Source: Clostridiales bacterium (lineage in GTDB: Bacteria > Bacillota > Clostridia > Christensenellales > Aristaeellaceae). From it: 7,728 nt of DNA. Each line of letters begins with the position of its first letter. The first letter of the stretch is position 1. This document shows, piece by piece, positions 6,014 to 7,728 of the stretch. The notes below the pieces were generated by a model. That model saw only the letters and a program-made list of their open reading frames with translations, was not told the origin of the DNA and did no database searches. The position numbers and the translations under genes were made by a program. Location of the stretch: assembly GCA_019409045.1 (NCBI GenBank), contig DXVG01000078.1, positions 1 to 7,728 on the forward strand, written 5' to 3'.

Positions 6014-7117
6014 TTAGCCGTCCGCCCACATGTCCTCGGGCAGTTCTTCATAGAGCGGCTGCTGCGTCTCGCCGGTGGCCGGCGTGGCCGTCGGATAGCG
6101 GAATATGTCGTCGTCCTGCGCGTCCGCCTGTCCATCGGCCGACACGGACGGCGCGGGCGTGGCCGCGGGCAGCGGCACGGGCGTGGGCGTCGCCACCACC
6201 GGAAGGCTGCCCTCATCGTCGGTCTCGACCACGGTGCGCAGGATCAGCACCTCCTCGATGTGCTGGAAATCCACGCTGGGCATGGCGATGACGTAGCCGC
6301 CCTGCGTGTCGGAGGCGCGGCTGGCGGCGATCACCGTGCCCACCTGGATGCCCTTGGGGTAGAGCGAGTCCGTGCCGGAGGTGATCAGCGTGTCGCCGGG
6401 GACCACGTTTGCGATGTTCTGCACATAGTAGACGTAGCACTCGGGGCTCTGCGAGGATTCGGTGATCTGCCCGCGCATCACGCCGTTGTCGCGCGTCCTC
6501 TCGATCAGGCAGGAGACCGCGCTGCGCGAGTCTATGATGGTGAGCACCTTGGCGTAGTTGAGCCCCACCTCGTACACGCGGCCCACCAGGCCGTCGCCTG
6601 TGACCACCGCCATGCCCACGCTCACGCCGTCGCTGGTGCCGCGGTTGACCGAGAAGGTGTCAAACCACTGGCCCGGGTCGCGGGCGATGACCTTGGCGTA
6701 GATCGGGTCCAGGGACTCGTAGCGGCTCTGCGCGTCCAAGAGGACCAGCAGGCGCTCGTTCTCCGCGATCGCCTCCTCGGCGCTCTGAAGCTGCAGGGAG
6801 AGCTGCTGGTTTTCGAGGTAGAGCTGGTCGTGGCTTTCGCGCAGCGTGTTGTAGTCGTTCCAGCCGGTAAACAGGTCGCGGACCCACTTGGTCGCGCTGC
6901 TGAACGCGTTCTGCACCGGCGTGAGCACGCTGCCGATGGCGTTCTCGCCCACGCTGGTGCCCTCCCCGCCGCGCGAGATCAGAAACAGCAGCACGAGCAC
7001 CACCAGCACGACCACCGCGATGGCGAACACCGCCCTGCGCACGGCGCTGCCTCTGGCGCGCCTGCTCTTTTCCACTTGCGCCTTTGTGTAGGCGCGTCCG
7101 GTGCGTTTCTTTGCCAT
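6014..7117 (-). CDS. mreC: MreC, bitopic scaffold of the elongasome
   Basis: This 367-residue protein organises the elongation complex outside the membrane and activates PBP2. A very basic cytoplasmic N-terminus (1-28) is followed by one membrane segment (about 29-48), an extracellular coiled coil (about 88-127), and the beta-rich MreC domain. Diagnostic stretches are VIARDPGQWFDTFSVNRGTSDGV (143-165), GDGLVGRVYEVG (174-185) and GDTLITSGTDSLYPKGIQVGTV (241-262). After about residue 300 comes a low-complexity tail rich in Pro, Thr, Ala and acidic residues (TPTPVPLPAATPAP, DDD), ending EDMWADG. It lies outside the usual conserved domain and makes the protein longer than many MreCs (roughly 270-300). 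The ATG at 7117 follows the mreB stop by 12 bases, and a purine-rich AAGGGAAGAGGG site overlaps that stop, suggesting coupling. Confidence 0.96.
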   Translation of the reverse strand: MAKKRTGRAYTKAQVEKSRRARGSAVRRAVFAIAVVVLVVLVLLFLISRGGEGTSVGENAIGSVLTPVQNAFSSATKWVRDLFTGWNDYNTLRESHDQLYLENQQLSLQLQSAEEAIAENERLLVLLDAQSRYESLDPIYAKVIARDPGQWFDTFSVNRGTSDGVSVGMAVVTGDGLVGRVYEVGLNYAKVLTIIDSRSAVSCLIERTRDNGVMRGQITESSQSPECYVYYVQNIANVVPGDTLITSGTDSLYPKGIQVGTVIAASRASDTQGGYVIAMPSVDFQHIEEVLILRTVVETDDEGSLPVVATPTPVPLPAATPAPSVSADGQADAQDDDIFRYPTATPATGETQQPLYEELPEDMWADG

Positions 7118-7129
7118 TGCCCTCTTCCC

Positions 7130-7728
7130 TTACAGTTCGATCAGGCAGCCCGTTTGCAGAAGCCGCGCGTACAGCCGCTCGTCCGCCGCCACGGCGCCCG
7201 CGCCGGAGGCCACGTCGTCCTCGGGCGATTCGCCCATGTGTACGGGCATGTTCAAAAACGCGCCGAGCCGCTCGCGCAGCCCCTCCAGCCGCGCGCCGCC
7301 GCCGCTCAGGTACACGCCGCGCTCGAGTATGTCCGCGGCAAGCTCCGGCGGCGTGTTCTCAAACGCCTCGCGTATGTTCTCCAGCAGCGCCTGCAGCGGC
7401 GGAAGGATCGCGCGGTGCACGTCGCGGCGCGACACGCTGACCGTGGAGGGCTTGCCCGTGCTCACGTCGCGCCCGCGCAGCAGCACCTCCTCGTCCCCCT
7501 CGCTCCCCTCCTGGGCGACGGTGCCGATGTCGATCTTCAGATCCTCCGCCGTGCGCTGGCCGATGACCAGGCCCTTTTCATTGCGTATGTAGCGGATGAT
7601 GGCCTCGTCCAGCGCCATGCCGCCGGTGCGCGACGCGCGCGAGGCGACCACGCCGTTCATCGAAAACACGGCCACCTCCGTGGTTGAGCCGCCGATGTTG
7701 ACCAGCATCACGCCCTTGGGCTCGGAGA
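7130..7728 (-). CDS. mreB: MreB, actin-like cytoskeletal protein, C-terminal 199 codons
   Basis: The frame is open to the right edge, so the N-terminal part of roughly 145 residues with the phosphate-1 motif is missing. MreB forms membrane-bound ATP-dependent filaments that steer lateral wall synthesis. The visible part begins SEPKGVMLV, then the phosphate-2 loop, followed by EAIIRYIRNEKGLVIGQRTAEDLKIDIG, the RGRDVSTGKPSTV segment, PPELAADILERGVYLSGGGARLEGL (the adenosine motif region) and EDDVASGAG near the C-terminus. This colinear match gives a firm family call. Several normally conserved nucleotide-pocket positions differ: NIGGSTTE instead of DIGGGTTE, TGGMALDEAI instead of a GD-containing form, and IGQRTAE instead of IGERTAE. 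Mbl or another MreB paralogue cannot be excluded on sequence, but its place directly before mreC supports MreB. The operon promoter is outside the window. Confidence 0.95.
   Translation of the reverse strand, partial: SEPKGVMLVNIGGSTTEVAVFSMNGVVASRASRTGGMALDEAIIRYIRNEKGLVIGQRTAEDLKIDIGTVAQEGSEGDEEVLLRGRDVSTGKPSTVSVSRRDVHRAILPPLQALLENIREAFENTPPELAADILERGVYLSGGGARLEGLRERLGAFLNMPVHMGESPEDDVASGAGAVAADERLYARLLQTGCLIEL

Noticed and set aside
5819..7687. Plus-strand open frame of 622 codons opposite mreD, mreC and mreB
   Set aside because: It has the same low-information composition, it is antisense to three clear genes, and its start lies inside mreD. It is a shadow of high GC content.
1..7728. 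CRISPR array, tRNA or rRNA gene, insertion sequence, toxin-antitoxin or defence genes
   Set aside because: No spaced repeats, cloverleaf, terminal inverted repeats, transposase or restriction/defence motifs were found. The region reads as chromosomal housekeeping DNA.

Overview
The window is GC-rich (about 60% by eye), and every credible gene lies on the minus strand, so transcription runs from position 7728 towards 1. The gene content and order (mreB, mreC, mreD, a class B penicillin-binding protein, rodA) are those of the rod-shape or elongasome locus of rod-shaped bacteria. The protein sequences, the strong Shine-Dalgarno sites, the alternative TTG start and the large PBP2 all suggest a high-GC member of Bacillota, class Clostridia. 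That placement is inferred from the overall look of the sequence. No rRNA or other marker gene is present to fix it.

Layout in the direction of transcription: 7728-7130 is the C-terminal part of mreB, cut by the window edge. 7117-6014 is mreC, 5973-5425 is mreD, 5428-2900 is the transpeptidase PBP2 (mrdA) and 2881-1646 is the SEDS glycosyltransferase rodA. The joins are tight: 12, 40, minus 4 and 18 bases. Each downstream gene has its own ribosome binding site, so this looks like one polycistronic message whose promoter lies upstream of mreB, outside the window. Just after rodA comes a perfect 15-bp inverted repeat (1602-1634) that probably marks the 3' end of the operon. A non-coding stretch of roughly 265 bases follows. 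Next is a near-consensus sigma-A promoter (TTGACG, 17 bases, TATAAT), a short leader with a GC hairpin, and the first 418 codons of a secreted M13-family (neprilysin/PepO-like) metallopeptidase that runs off the left edge.

Together the five operon genes encode nearly the whole core of the lateral-wall synthesis machine. MreB is the cytoskeletal scaffold, MreC and MreD link it across the membrane, RodA polymerises glycan strands from lipid II, and PBP2 cross-links them. The M13 gene has its own promoter and is probably regulated independently. It shares an envelope or extracellular location but no demonstrated function with the elongasome.

I found no undescribed system here. The observations most worth following up are the altered nucleotide-pocket motifs in MreB (NIGGSTTE where DIGGGTTE is usual), the unusually large PBP2 with extra segments, the altered RodA loop before the QPSE motif, and the leader hairpin next to the ribosome binding site of the M13 gene.
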